A stretch of DNA of 64,000 bases from positions 49,766-113,765 of the forward strand of contig JAKQNP010000007.1 of NCBI GenBank assembly GCA_029565675.1, in the 5' to 3' direction. The notes under the pieces were generated by a model. The model was not told the DNA's origin and did no database searches. It saw only the letters and a program-made list of their open reading frames with translations. This document shows, one piece after another, positions 1 through 9,124 of this stretch. Source of the DNA: a bacterium (GTDB lineage: Bacteria > Zhuqueibacterota > Zhuqueibacteria > Residuimicrobiales > Oceaniaggregativiventaceae). Made by a program: the position numbers and the translations under genes. Each line of letters starts with the position of its first letter. Within the stretch, counting starts at the first letter, position 1.

Positions 1-1
1 A

Positions 2-448
2 GCCCGGGAGTATGAAGTGGTCAACGGGGATTTCATTCGATTGCATTTGCAGGGCAATGAGGTCTGGAAAATCGACGTCGATGAGCAGGCACGAGTTTCT
101 TCCACTATCGATTCGCTCGACCTCACCCATCTTTTGATGGGCAAGAAGGTAGAGATTTTTTTACAGGACCAGCATGTTGATTCTGTGCATATCAAAGGCC
201 AGTCTACCAGTTACTATTATCTGGTCGATGACGGTGCTGTACAGGGTTTGAATCGGACCATCGGTGACCAATTGACGTTTATTCTGGCAGATGACCAAAT
301 CGAACGGGTGGTGATTACCAGCGATCCGGGCATTTCCGAAGGAGTTTTTTATCCCATCGACGGCCATTCAATCCGCAAGGTCGAAAACGACATGGATGCC
401 ATCCTAGGGACCATCAAGCGACCGCATGCAAAAAGGAATGTCCGATGA
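2..448 (+). CDS. C-terminal part of an LptA/OstA-like LPS-transport protein (5' end outside window)
   Basis: The reading frame is open from base 2, so the gene enters from the left and only about 148 C-terminal residues are visible; the GTG at 17 is only the first start-like codon inside the window. The visible part alternates short beta-type stretches (for example IRLHLQGNEVW, KVEIFLQDQ, FILADDQIERVVI), which fits the beta-jellyroll repeats of OstA/LptA/LptC proteins that pass LPS across the periplasm. It ends in a basic tail, and its stop overlaps the ATG of lptB by four bases, so the two genes are translationally coupled. The lptB context is the main support for the call; the sequence alone is not diagnostic. 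A larger OstA-like protein is equally possible. Confidence 0.6.
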   Translation, partial: AREYEVVNGDFIRLHLQGNEVWKIDVDEQARVSSTIDSLDLTHLLMGKKVEIFLQDQHVDSVHIKGQSTSYYYLVDDGAVQGLNRTIGDQLTFILADDQIERVVITSDPGISEGVFYPIDGHSIRKVENDMDAILGTIKRPHAKRNVR

Positions 449-1185
449 GCGCAGAGAGTTCTACACTGCATTGTCAGCAGCTGGTTAAAAAATATGGCAA
501 GCGAATTGTGGTCAACAGTGTCAGTCTGGAGATTCGTCAAGGCGAAATCGTCGGGCTGCTTGGTCCGAATGGTGCGGGCAAAACGACGACATTCTATATG
601 ATCACCGGCATGGTTCGTCCGAACAGCGGCAAGATTTCCCTCGACAATCAGGAAATCACCAAGCTGCCGATGTACCGGCGCGCGCGTCTGGGGATCGGAT
701 ATTTGTCACAGGAAGCCTCGGTTTTCCGCCGGTTGAGTGTCGAGGAGAATATCCTGGCTATTCTGGAGACCTTGCCTTTGAGCAAAAAAGAGCGGATACA
801 GCGCACCGCCGAGTTGCTGGATGAACTCGGTGTGCGACATGTGGCCAAGAGCAAGGGCTATATGTTATCGGGCGGTGAGCGGCGTCGGGTGGAAATATGC
901 CGTTCTTTGGTCACTCAACCCAAGTTTATCCTGCTCGATGAACCTTTTGCCGGTGTGGATCCCATCGCCGTCGAGGATATTCAAAAGATTGTTGCCGATC
1001 TGCGGAAAAAGGGCATCGGAGTTTTGATCACGGACCACAATGTTCATGAAACGCTTTCGATAACCGATCGTGCTTATCTGATGTTTGACGGCCAGGTGCT
1101 CAAATCGGGTACTGCAGAATTCCTTGCGAATGATGCAGAGGCGCGCAAGCTCTATCTGGGCGAGCAATTTAAACTCAATCGCTGA
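445..1185 (+). CDS. lptB: LPS export ABC transporter ATPase LptB
   Basis: Cytoplasmic ATPase of the LptBFG complex, which extracts LPS from the inner membrane and drives it onto the Lpt bridge. The 246-residue length is typical. Walker A GPNGAGKT is at residues 40-47, the Q-loop glutamine near 89, the signature LSGGE at 141-145 and Walker B FILLDEP at 161-167, followed by the D-loop and the switch histidine in TDHNVHE. The LSGGERRRVEICR form of the signature helix is characteristic of LptB rather than of amino-acid transporters. It overlaps the upstream LptA-like gene by four bases and is followed by rpoN, an order found in many Gram-negative bacteria. Confidence 0.96.
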   Translation: MSAESSTLHCQQLVKKYGKRIVVNSVSLEIRQGEIVGLLGPNGAGKTTTFYMITGMVRPNSGKISLDNQEITKLPMYRRARLGIGYLSQEASVFRRLSVEENILAILETLPLSKKERIQRTAELLDELGVRHVAKSKGYMLSGGERRRVEICRSLVTQPKFILLDEPFAGVDPIAVEDIQKIVADLRKKGIGVLITDHNVHETLSITDRAYLMFDGQVLKSGTAEFLANDAEARKLYLGEQFKLNR

Positions 1186-1255
1186 GTCGGTTTGGCTGCC
1201 AGGCCTGTCGCACTTGACGGAAAACGCTGCTGAGGTATAAAGGGAGAGTTAATCA

Positions 1256-2665
1256 ATGGTTCAGATTTCACAACGACTCACGATGCAGATGAGGCAGTCG
1301 CCGCAACAGGTACTGCTATCTTCCTTGCTGCAATTGCCGACCATGAGTCTTGAGCAGCGTATCCGTCTCGAGTTGGAAACCAACCCTTTGCTCGAGTTGG
1401 AAAACGAGCTGGATGAAGATCAGGTGCTGGAAGAAGAGCAGGAGGAGCGATTCGACGAGTCTGAAGAGCTCAAGGCGGCTGATGAGAGAAAGGAAGAGAT
1501 CGATTGGGATGAAATCCTCAACGATGAAGAGCATTTTGAGCCGCGCATTCCGAAGGAAAAGAATCCAGATCTGTTTGAACGGCCAGAGGTTGCTGAAGAG
1601 ACATTGACCGATTACCTGATGAGTCAGCTGCACATGGCGCAGCTGGATCCGCACGATGTTCTTATCGGCGAATATTTGATCTGGAACATCAACAGCGTCG
1701 GCTATTTGGCAGGTGATCTGGAAACGATTGCCGAAAATCTGCAGGAAGAAATCGATCATGTGGAACGAGTTCTGGAGGTTATTCAACATTTCGATCCGGC
1801 CGGAATCGGCGCGCGCAATTTGCAGGAATGTTTGTTGATCCAACTGATGGAAGAAAAGCCGGTTTATGAGTTGGCTGTCGAAATTTTGCGCGATCACTTT
1901 GAAGACTTTAAGAACAAGCGCTATGAAAAACTGGCCAAGCAACTGGATGTCGATATGATCGACATTAAAGATGCAATCGACCATATTACTCAGCTCAATC
2001 CCAAACCAGGAGAAGGGTACAGCGTTTACAGCAACAACTTTATCATTCCTGATCTCGAAGTCAGATACAAAGAGGGCGAATTCAAAATTTCTATGAACGA
2101 CTGGAATGTCCCGCAGTTGCGCATCAACAACGAGTATCGCAAAATGATGTTGGATCGCAAGCACACGAGCAAGGAGACGCGGGATTACATCAAACAGCGT
2201 CTGGAATCGGCGCGCTGGTTGATCAATTCGATTCATCAGCGTCGTGCGACCATTTTGCGAGTCATGGAGACCATTTTGGATAAACAGCGCGATTTTTTTG
2301 AAAAAGGGCCGGAATATCTCAAACCGATGATTCTCAAAGACATTGCAGATGAGATCAACATGGATATCTCTACTGTAAGCAGGGTCACCAACGGCAAATA
2401 TGTACAGACCGAGTGGGGAGTCTTTGAACTCAAATATTTTTTCAGCGAGAAAATCCACAGCGATGAAGGTGAGGACGTTTCCAATAAAATGATCAAGGGA
2501 TTGATCAAAGATATCATCAGCAAAGAGCCGGCGAATCGGCCTTACAATGATCAAAAGATAGGCGAGATGCTCAAATCTCAGGGCTTTAATGTCGCCCGCC
2601 GCACCGTCGCAAAATATCGCGAGCAGATGCAAATCCCGGTTTCCCGTTTGCGAAGGAGAATCTGA
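1256..2665 (+). CDS. rpoN: RNA polymerase sigma-54 factor RpoN
   Basis: Alternative sigma factor that recognises -24/-12 promoters and needs AAA+ activators. The N-terminal glutamine/leucine-rich region I (QRLTMQMRQSPQQ) is followed by an acidic region II (about residues 50-105), the core-binding domain, and the C-terminal RpoN box ARRTVAKYRE at 447-456. The 469-residue length is normal. An AGGGAGAG ribosome-binding site lies just upstream of the ATG. It follows lptB by 70 bases and is followed two bases after its stop by hslV, so the three genes may be co-transcribed. The hpf and ptsN genes that often follow rpoN in Proteobacteria are absent. Confidence 0.96.
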   Translation: MVQISQRLTMQMRQSPQQVLLSSLLQLPTMSLEQRIRLELETNPLLELENELDEDQVLEEEQEERFDESEELKAADERKEEIDWDEILNDEEHFEPRIPKEKNPDLFERPEVAEETLTDYLMSQLHMAQLDPHDVLIGEYLIWNINSVGYLAGDLETIAENLQEEIDHVERVLEVIQHFDPAGIGARNLQECLLIQLMEEKPVYELAVEILRDHFEDFKNKRYEKLAKQLDVDMIDIKDAIDHITQLNPKPGEGYSVYSNNFIIPDLEVRYKEGEFKISMNDWNVPQLRINNEYRKMMLDRKHTSKETRDYIKQRLESARWLINSIHQRRATILRVMETILDKQRDFFEKGPEYLKPMILKDIADEINMDISTVSRVTNGKYVQTEWGVFELKYFFSEKIHSDEGEDVSNKMIKGLIKDIISKEPANRPYNDQKIGEMLKSQGFNVARRTVAKYREQMQIPVSRLRRRI

Positions 2666-2667
2666 AA

Positions 2668-3222
2668 ATGCGCCGTTACAACGAAACTCTGAGAATAGAT
2701 GCGACCACGGTATTGGGAGTGATCCACAAGGGGCAAGCGGTCATTGCCAGCGATGGCCAGGTCACCTATGGCGATACGATCCTCAAAGCACGGGCACGCA
2801 AAGTGCACAAGCTCTATCACGACAGTGTTTTGGCAGGGTTTGCCGGATCAGCTGCTGACGCTTTCACCCTGTTCGAACGTTTTGAAGAGAAATTGGAGCG
2901 ATTCAACGGTGGCATGGGAAGGGCTGCTGTTGATATGGCGAAAGATTGGCGCACGGATCGCTATCTGCGGCGTCTTGATGCCCATCTGGCCGTTCTCAAC
3001 AAGGAGAAAATATTTATTCTTTCCGGCAATGGTGATATCATCGAACCTGATGACAATATCATCGCCATCGGTTCAGGTGGGCCCTATGCCCTGGCTGCTG
3101 CCCGGGCTTTAATAAAACATTCCAAATTGAATGCAATCGAAATTGTCAAAGAAACCATGGCGATTACCGCCTCGATTTGTATCTACACCAACTCACATCT
3201 GACGATTGAAACTCTGCAGTGA
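2668..3222 (+). CDS. hslV: ATP-dependent protease subunit HslV (ClpQ)
   Basis: Proteolytic core of the HslUV chambered protease, an N-terminal-nucleophile threonine peptidase that forms a double hexameric ring. The first residues carry a short leader before the ATTVLGV motif, so the mature catalytic threonine would be residue 13 or 14 after propeptide removal. ASDGQVTYGDT and AGFAGSAADAFTLFERFE are hallmark HslV segments. The 184-residue length is normal. It begins two bases after the rpoN stop and is followed by hslU, its unfoldase partner. Confidence 0.95.
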   Translation: MRRYNETLRIDATTVLGVIHKGQAVIASDGQVTYGDTILKARARKVHKLYHDSVLAGFAGSAADAFTLFERFEEKLERFNGGMGRAAVDMAKDWRTDRYLRRLDAHLAVLNKEKIFILSGNGDIIEPDDNIIAIGSGGPYALAAARALIKHSKLNAIEIVKETMAITASICIYTNSHLTIETLQ

Positions 3223-3310
3223 AATTCCCGCCGAATTTTCAATCAAAGAAGGCCGGTGCTGCAGACAGTTTTTTATGCCGATGCGGAGAACGGCCAACAG
3301 TCTGGAGTGA

Positions 3311-4666
3311 ATGACGTCCATGAAAACCAGTCCCAGGGAAATTGTTGACCAGCTCGATCAATATATTATCGGTCAGGAAGCGGCCAAACGTGCTGTGGCC
3401 ATCGCCCTGTGCAATCGTTGGCGGCGGCAACTCGTGTCGGATGAGCTGCGTGAAGAGATTATGCCCAACAACATCATCCTGATCGGTCCAACAGGTGTGG
3501 GTAAAACAGAGATGGCTCGCCGATTGGCCAAGTTGGCGCATGCGCCGTTTATGAAGGTTGAAGCTTCCAAGTTTACTGAAGTGGGGTATGTCGGCCGCGA
3601 TGTCGAATCCATTATTCGTGATCTGGTCGATATCAGTGTCGATATGGTTCGCAGCGAACAAATCGAGCAGGTTCAGAATCGGGCTGAGGAATTGGGCAGG
3701 AACCGTCTGCTAGACATTCTTTTGCCCCCCGCCGCGACAGGCGAAAGCGAGCACGCTGCCAAAAGCCGAGAATCGCTGCAGCGGTATGAACGATCGCGGG
3801 ACAAATTGACCACCCAATTGCTCGAGGGCAAGCTCGATGATCGTGAGGTGGAAATCGAAGTGCAGAGCGATCTTCCGTCGATGATGCAGATTATCTCACC
3901 GATCGGAGTGGAGGAGATGGGGCTCAATATCCAGGATTTATTGGGCCCTATGATGCCAAGAAAAAACAAAAAACGCCGCATGCATATCAATGAGGCGCTG
4001 ATCTATCTGACGCAGGAAGAGACACAAAAACTGATCGATATGGAAGATGTGATCCGCGAAGGAATCAGCCGCGTGGAACAAGCCGGGATCTGTTTTATCG
4101 ATGAAATCGATAAAATTGCCGGGGAAGAAAATGGTGCAGGCCTTGATATTTCGCGCCAGGGCGTGCAGCGCGATCTTTTGCCGATTGTCGAAGGCACCAC
4201 GGTGCTCACCAAATACGGCATGGTGCAGACCGATCATATACTCTTTATCGCCTCGGGCGCTTTTTCGGTGTCCAAACCATCGGATTTGATTCCTGAATTG
4301 CAAGGCCGGTTCCCGATTCGGGTTGAAATGGACAGTCTGACCGCTGAAGATTTTGTCCGTATTCTCACTGAGCCGCGCAACGCCTTGATCAAGCAATACA
4401 AAGCTCTGATCGCCACCGAAGGGGTCGAGATCGATTTTACCCGCGGCGCGATCGCCGAGATCGCTGCCATCGCTTCAGAGGTCAACAATACGGCCGAGGA
4501 TATCGGTGCCCGGCGACTGCACACCATTATGACCATTTTGCTCGAGGAAGAAATGTTCAATTTGGCCGAGCTCGAGTTCAAAAAAATCCACATCACCAAA
4601 ACGTTGGTGCGTGCGAGATTGAAAGAGATCATCGCCGATGAAGATCTCAGCCGCTACGTTCTCTGA
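3311..4666 (+). CDS. hslU: HslUV protease ATPase subunit HslU (ClpY)
   Basis: AAA+ unfoldase that feeds substrates into Hsl[15 protein letters not shown] at the N-terminus is the HslU family signature. Walker A GPTGVGKT is at residues 59-66, and Walker B with the sensor region is in [12 protein letters not shown]. The inserted I-domain lies between about residues 110 and 240. The extreme C-terminus LSRYVL is the tail that docks into HslV pockets. The ATG at 3311 is preceded by TGGAG; an internal ATG at 3320 would give a form three residues shorter. The 451-residue length is typical. It is co-directional with hslV, 88 bases downstream of it. Confidence 0.95.
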   Translation: MTSMKTSPREIVDQLDQYIIGQEAAKRAVAIALCNRWRRQLVSDELREEIMPNNIILIGPTGVGKTEMARRLAKLAHAPFMKVEASKFTEVGYVGRDVESIIRDLVDISVDMVRSEQIEQVQNRAEELGRNRLLDILLPPAATGESEHAAKSRESLQRYERSRDKLTTQLLEGKLDDREVEIEVQSDLPSMMQIISPIGVEEMGLNIQDLLGPMMPRKNKKRRMHINEALIYLTQEETQKLIDMEDVIREGISRVEQAGICFIDEIDKIAGEENGAGLDISRQGVQRDLLPIVEGTTVLTKYGMVQTDHILFIASGAFSVSKPSDLIPELQGRFPIRVEMDSLTAEDFVRILTEPRNALIKQYKALIATEGVEIDFTRGAIAEIAAIASEVNNTAEDIGARRLHTIMTILLEEEMFNLAELEFKKIHITKTLVRARLKEIIADEDLSRYVL

Positions 4667-4902
4667 GGTTAGGGCTCAAACGATCAGCCTGAGCTGCAAA
4701 GACTATTCATCACGGATTGCGCGGATCCATGCTTTTGGTTTGTATTTCCTTCGCCTCCACAAAGTTCTTGTGAGCCATCAGCAGTGTTCTGTCGACAGAC
4801 GGGGCACCGCTAATCGGCCAAAAAGCTGTACAAAAACACATCATACAAAGGGCAATAGACCGGCGGCGTGAAATCTGCAGAATTGCCGCGCAGGAGGGAA
4901 TC

Positions 4903-5814
4903 GTGAAAAGAGATTTTACCGCAATTACCGACTTTAGTGCTGAGGAAATCCATGCGATTTTTGCACTTGCCCGCGAACTCAAGGCAAAAACCAAGCGCCG
5001 GGAAGAGCACCATTTGCTCAAAGGCAAGACGCTGGGGATGATTTTTCAAAAGCCGTCCAACCGCACACGGGTTTCTTTTGAGGTGGGAATGTTTCAATTG
5101 GGCGGCCATGCGCTTTATTTAGGGCCATCAGAAATCGGGCTTGGCAAGCGCGAATCCACTGCTGATGTCGCGCGCGTTCTATCTCGTTATGTCGACGGCA
5201 TCATGGCCAGGGTTTTCGGCCATCAATTTATTCTCGATTTGGCTGCCTACAGCTCTGTGCCGGTTATCAATGGGCTCTCCGATCGCTTGCATCCATGCCA
5301 GATCATGGGGGACATGCTCACCATTATCGAGCACAAAGGCAAAGCTGAGAATTGGACCATCGCTTATCTAGGCGACGGCAACAACATCACCAATTCCTGG
5401 ATTAACCTGGCCCGTTTTATTCCCATGCATCTCAAGATCGGTGTTCCCGAAGGCTATGAACCGGATGCGAAGTTGCTCAGCGAAGCCCGTGCCGCAGGGA
5501 CGAGCGAGATCGAGCTGCTCCATGATCCGGTTGCCGCGGCGAAAAATGCGGATGTTTTATATACCGATGTGTGGGCGAGCATGGGCCAGGAAGATGAAGC
5601 GGAAGCGCGCAAAAAGGTTTTTCGTTCCTTCGCAATCAACCGGCAGTTGCTCAGACATGCGCATCCGGATTGCATCGTGATGCACTGTTTGCCGGCTCAT
5701 CGCGGCGATGAGATCAGCGATGATGTGATTGATAGCCTGCAATCGGTGGTCTTTGATGAAGCGGAAAATCGGCTGCATATTCAAAAAGCGATAATGGTTA
5801 AACTGATGGAATAG
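4903..5814 (+). CDS. argF: Ornithine carbamoyltransferase
   Basis: Transfers the carbamoyl group of carbamoyl phosphate to ornithine to give citrulline in arginine synthesis. The carbamoyl-phosphate loop SNRTR is at residues 52-56, HPCQ at 130-133, the ornithine loop residues D222 and SMG 226-228, and the HCLPAHRG motif at 261-268. The HCLP and SMG motifs favour ornithine over aspartate or N-acyl-ornithine as substrate. The 303-residue length is typical. It starts with GTG after a good GGAGGG site. No other arginine genes are adjacent, but carAB, which makes carbamoyl phosphate, lies at 35.6-39.9 kb. Confidence 0.94.
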   Translation: MKRDFTAITDFSAEEIHAIFALARELKAKTKRREEHHLLKGKTLGMIFQKPSNRTRVSFEVGMFQLGGHALYLGPSEIGLGKRESTADVARVLSRYVDGIMARVFGHQFILDLAAYSSVPVINGLSDRLHPCQIMGDMLTIIEHKGKAENWTIAYLGDGNNITNSWINLARFIPMHLKIGVPEGYEPDAKLLSEARAAGTSEIELLHDPVAAAKNADVLYTDVWASMGQEDEAEARKKVFRSFAINRQLLRHAHPDCIVMHCLPAHRGDEISDDVIDSLQSVVFDEAENRLHIQKAIMVKLME

Positions 5815-5823
5815 GGGGCTGCT

Positions 5824-6795
5824 TTGCCACCGGTGCAGATCGAACGATTCAAAGAAACAGATGCGGCAGAGTGGGATGAATTCGTGCCGCGAACCAATAA
5901 CGGTACCATTTTTCATACTCGCCGATTTCTTTCCTATCACCCGCAAGGACGGTTCGTCGACCACTCGCTTTGGTTCGACGTCGAAGGCAGGCGCTTTGCA
6001 GTGCTGCCGGCGGTCGAGTTGAACGTCGATGGTCGACGTCTGCTCGTTTCCCATCGTGGTGCTTCTTACGGCAGCATAGTCTACCGCAATCCGCTGGGCA
6101 TCCGCGATGCCTTTGACTATGTTGCGGCATTGCTCAAGTATGCGAAAGCAGATGGATTCACTGGGATCGACCTGACCCCACCGCCGCGTTGTTATGTTTC
6201 TAAACCCACCGACTATATAGAATTTGCGCTTCTCCAGAATGGTTTTACCTATCGAAAACGCGAGATTTCCAGCGTGATAACCCTTGATTTTAATCCGGAA
6301 GCGGTTCTGGGCACTTTTAGCGAAAGCTCACGCCGGGCTGTGCGCAAAGCCATCAAGTCGGGGGTAAAGATCCAGGAATCAGATGATTTTGCAGCGTTTT
6401 ATCGGATTCTCGAGCGCAATCTGCGCTTGCGCCACAATGTCAAACCTACCCACACTTTGGATGAGTTGTTCAGGTTGCGGGAGCTTTTTCCCGACAAGAT
6501 CAGGCTGTTTGCCGCAGACTATCGCGGGCAAATGATTGCCGGAGTCGTGCTGTTTGAGTGCAATCCACAAGCGGTCTTGGCCTTTTACATCAGCCATGAC
6601 AACGATTTTCAACAGGTACGTGCGGTCAATCTGTTGTTTCACGAGATTGTGGCGTGGAGCGTGCGTGAACAATACAAGTTTTTTGACTTTGGCATTTTTA
6701 CCGTCAACGAGGATCCCAATTGGGGACTTGGGCGGTTCAAGGAGAGTTTTGGCGCCCAGGGCATATTTCGTGACAGCTTGCAATTGCTCTGGTGA
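5824..6795 (+). CDS. FemAB/GNAT-fold acyltransferase, probably surface-glycan or peptidoglycan related
   Basis: A 323-residue protein with the double-GNAT layout of FemAB-like and Acetyltransf_6 proteins. The second half holds SSRRAVRKAIKSG (about residues 162-174), then AGVVLFE and FDFGIF..NWGLGRFKESFGA near the C-terminus, a pattern seen in exosortase- and polysaccharide-associated FemAB proteins. Relatives use aminoacyl-tRNA or acyl-CoA donors; the substrate here cannot be read. It starts with TTG ten bases after the argF stop and leads directly into a glycosyltransferase cluster, which suggests a role in modifying an envelope glycan. Confidence 0.75.
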   Translation: MPPVQIERFKETDAAEWDEFVPRTNNGTIFHTRRFLSYHPQGRFVDHSLWFDVEGRRFAVLPAVELNVDGRRLLVSHRGASYGSIVYRNPLGIRDAFDYVAALLKYAKADGFTGIDLTPPPRCYVSKPTDYIEFALLQNGFTYRKREISSVITLDFNPEAVLGTFSESSRRAVRKAIKSGVKIQESDDFAAFYRILERNLRLRHNVKPTHTLDELFRLRELFPDKIRLFAADYRGQMIAGVVLFECNPQAVLAFYISHDNDFQQVRAVNLLFHEIVAWSVREQYKFFDFGIFTVNEDPNWGLGRFKESFGAQGIFRDSLQLLW

Positions 6796-6807
6796 TCCGG
6801 GCAACAG

Positions 6808-7914
6808 ATGCCGATGAGGTTCAGCCGCAAAATGGCAAAACGAAACAAACGCATTCTGCATATCGCTCCTGCCAATATCTCCAATGTCCCGGGCACTCTG
6901 GTGCTGACGGAAAGGCGAATGGGGTTTGATAGCCGGCTGGTAACGCTCTATCGCGATCGGCGGCGCTATTTCGAGGATATTTGTCTCGATTTGCCCTTTA
7001 TTCAATTTCCCGGTGTTCGCTGGGTCAAAACCAAGGTCTCGGCCCCGGAAAAACTGCAAGTGGACAATGTGTTGCGCATTCCTGAACAGATTCCCCGGCG
7101 CTGGCAACCGCATACCTGCAGCGAGGGGACTCTGGTGTGGCTGCGCGATGCCGTCTGGCGGCCGAAGATCGAACACGCCATTCGAAGCTATCACCTTGAC
7201 GAATTCGATGTCTACCAGCTGGACGGCGGTCTGGACCTCTATCGCCATGCCGGATTTATCCGCCGGATGAAAACGCGGCGCAGAACCGTGATCTGCTGCT
7301 ATACGGGCAGCGATTTGCGCACACGCGGAGTGATTCCGGCGATCGATGAGCTTGCAGATGTCAATTGCACCTTTGAGTATGATCATTTGCTGCTGCACCC
7401 CCACATTCACCACATTTTTTTTCCTTTTGATGCTGCTCCGTTTCAGCGCGTTCACCGCTCGCCTAGCCATCCTGTTCGTGTCGGCCATGCGCCGACTCAA
7501 AGAGGGGCCAAGGGAAGCGGAGTGATTTTGTCCATCCTTGCAGAGTTGGCTAAAACCCTGCCCTTCGAGGTGGTGCTGATCGAAAACCTTACCCACGCCC
7601 AAGCCTTGGCGAAAAAAAGCAGCTGTGGTATCTTTATCGATCAAATCGGCGACCTCGGATATGGAATCAATTCGCTTGAATCTCTGGCCATGGGAATTGC
7701 CACCTGCTCCTGTTTGGCACCTGGTTTTGCCGATGCCTACCCTGATCATCCCTTTGTGGTGATAGACGCCGGCAATCTGGCTGACCAGATTCGTCGGTTG
7801 ATCACGGAACCCGAGTGGAGAGAGGAAATGGGCGATCGCGGCTATGACTGGGTTCGCCGGGTGCATCGGGCTGATGCAGCGGTTTCGGCGATTCATCGTT
7901 TGGCCGGGATCTAG
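6808..7914 (+). CDS. Glycosyltransferase, GT-B fold, GT4-like
   Basis: A 368-residue protein starting with KRILHIAPANISNVPGTL, a Rossmann-type N-terminal segment of GT-B enzymes. The C-terminal half has GVILSILAELAKTLPFEVVLIEN and then IFIDQIGDLGYGINSLESLAMG, resembling the nucleotide-sugar binding region with its E-x7-E-like element of GT4 enzymes. The conserved middle region is weak, so donor and acceptor are unknown. ATG at 6808 is used; an internal ATG at 6832 is also plausible. Its 3' end lies 46 bases before the next glycosyltransferase start. Confidence 0.75.
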   Translation: MPMRFSRKMAKRNKRILHIAPANISNVPGTLVLTERRMGFDSRLVTLYRDRRRYFEDICLDLPFIQFPGVRWVKTKVSAPEKLQVDNVLRIPEQIPRRWQPHTCSEGTLVWLRDAVWRPKIEHAIRSYHLDEFDVYQLDGGLDLYRHAGFIRRMKTRRRTVICCYTGSDLRTRGVIPAIDELADVNCTFEYDHLLLHPHIHHIFFPFDAAPFQRVHRSPSHPVRVGHAPTQRGAKGSGVILSILAELAKTLPFEVVLIENLTHAQALAKKSSCGIFIDQIGDLGYGINSLESLAMGIATCSCLAPGFADAYPDHPFVVIDAGNLADQIRRLITEPEWREEMGDRGYDWVRRVHRADAAVSAIHRLAGI

Positions 7915-7960
7915 TCGGTATCGCAAACGACCTCCCAAAACTGATATTGAGATGATTTTT

Positions 7961-9079
7961 ATGCGAATATTGTTTGTCAACAGCATTCAGATGTTTGGCG
8001 GTGGTGAGGTCTGGATGCTGCGCACTTTAAGTGCCTTGCAAAACCGCGGTCATGAAGTCAGTCTGCTTTGCCGACCATCTACCCAGTTGGAAAGAGAGGC
8101 CAGGGCTGCCGGCATTTCGGTGCTGACTCTGAAAATGCGGGGCGATTTGGATCCCGTGGTGATCTGGAAAACCGCTCGAATTCTGCGCCGCAATAAAATC
8201 CAGATCGTTCTGACCAATATGGACAAGGAACTGCGTTTCGCCGGTCTCGCCGCCCTTTTTGCGCCCGGTTGTGCGGTCATACCGCGCCGTGGTATCGATT
8301 ATCCGCTTAAAAATCGTCTCCAATATCGACTCAGCTATGGCTATCTGGCTGATGCGGTGATTGCCAACAGTCAGGCCACCAAACGCGCGCTGCTGCGCCA
8401 TTCACCGTGGCTTGCCGAAGGCAAGGTGCAGGTGATCTACAATGGCATCGATCCTTGCCCTTTTATGGCGCCTCCCGAGCGGGATTTGCGCCAAGAGTGG
8501 GGAATCCCCCTGACGCACCGCATCATCGGTTTCGTCGGTCAACTGGATGAACGCAAAGGGATCGATGAGTTGCTGGTTGCTTTCGCCCATGTCGCCAGCT
8601 CGGTCAACCATGTTCATCTCGTTCTCTGTGGCATCGGTCCTCTCGAAGACAAAATTCGCCAGTTTGCGGCAACAAATGGCCTGACCGATTGTGTGCATTT
8701 GGTCGGTTTCCACCGGCAAATCCCGTCGGTCATGCAGGCGATCGATTGCCTGGTCCTGCCGTCTCACTGGGAGGGATTCGGTATTGTGTTGATTGAAGCC
8801 ATGGCTGCAGGCAAACCCTGTATCACCACAGCAATCAGCAGCATGCCGGAAATCGTCGTTGATCAGACGACGGGACGGATTGTTCCGGTTGGCGATAGCG
8901 ATGCGTTGGCCGAAGCCATGCAGCAAATAGTACTGGATCCTGAACTGGCCAGGCGTTTCGGCCGCTGCGGCCGTGAACGCGTACTCGATCTTTTTCAATT
9001 GGATACCATGATTGACCGGCTGGAAGAACTTTTTGCAAACATCTGGAACCATGTCAACAGAAAACCGTTTCAGGAATGA
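7961..9079 (+). CDS. GT4 family glycosyltransferase
   Basis: A 372-residue retaining GT-B enzyme. The N-terminus MRILFVNSIQMFGGGEVWM has the glycine-rich loop of GT4 enzymes; IIGFVGQLDERKGIDELL is the start of the second Rossmann domain; the catalytic E-x7-E region is HWEGFGIVLIEAMAAGKP. The frame is open upstream into the previous gene, but ATG 7961 gives the canonical family start, so the upstream extension is rejected. Likely adds a sugar to the LPS core or another surface polysaccharide; the specific sugar is not determinable. Confidence 0.88.
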   Translation: MRILFVNSIQMFGGGEVWMLRTLSALQNRGHEVSLLCRPSTQLEREARAAGISVLTLKMRGDLDPVVIWKTARILRRNKIQIVLTNMDKELRFAGLAALFAPGCAVIPRRGIDYPLKNRLQYRLSYGYLADAVIANSQATKRALLRHSPWLAEGKVQVIYNGIDPCPFMAPPERDLRQEWGIPLTHRIIGFVGQLDERKGIDELLVAFAHVASSVNHVHLVLCGIGPLEDKIRQFAATNGLTDCVHLVGFHRQIPSVMQAIDCLVLPSHWEGFGIVLIEAMAAGKPCITTAISSMPEIVVDQTTGRIVPVGDSDALAEAMQQIVLDPELARRFGRCGRERVLDLFQLDTMIDRLEELFANIWNHVNRKPFQE

Positions 9080-9124
9080 TTCCAGCCAATCCCAACCCAC
9101 TGTGACAAAAACAGCACTAAAAAA

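Noticed and set aside
1316..2632. Long open frame antisense to rpoN
   Set aside because: Mirror of a full-length, fully conserved sigma-54 gene; it shows no family features of its own.
7700..7735. Sigma-54-like -24/-12 promoter (TGGCAC ... TTGC)
   Set aside because: Spacing between GG and GC is one base too long and it lies inside a glycosyltransferase gene.
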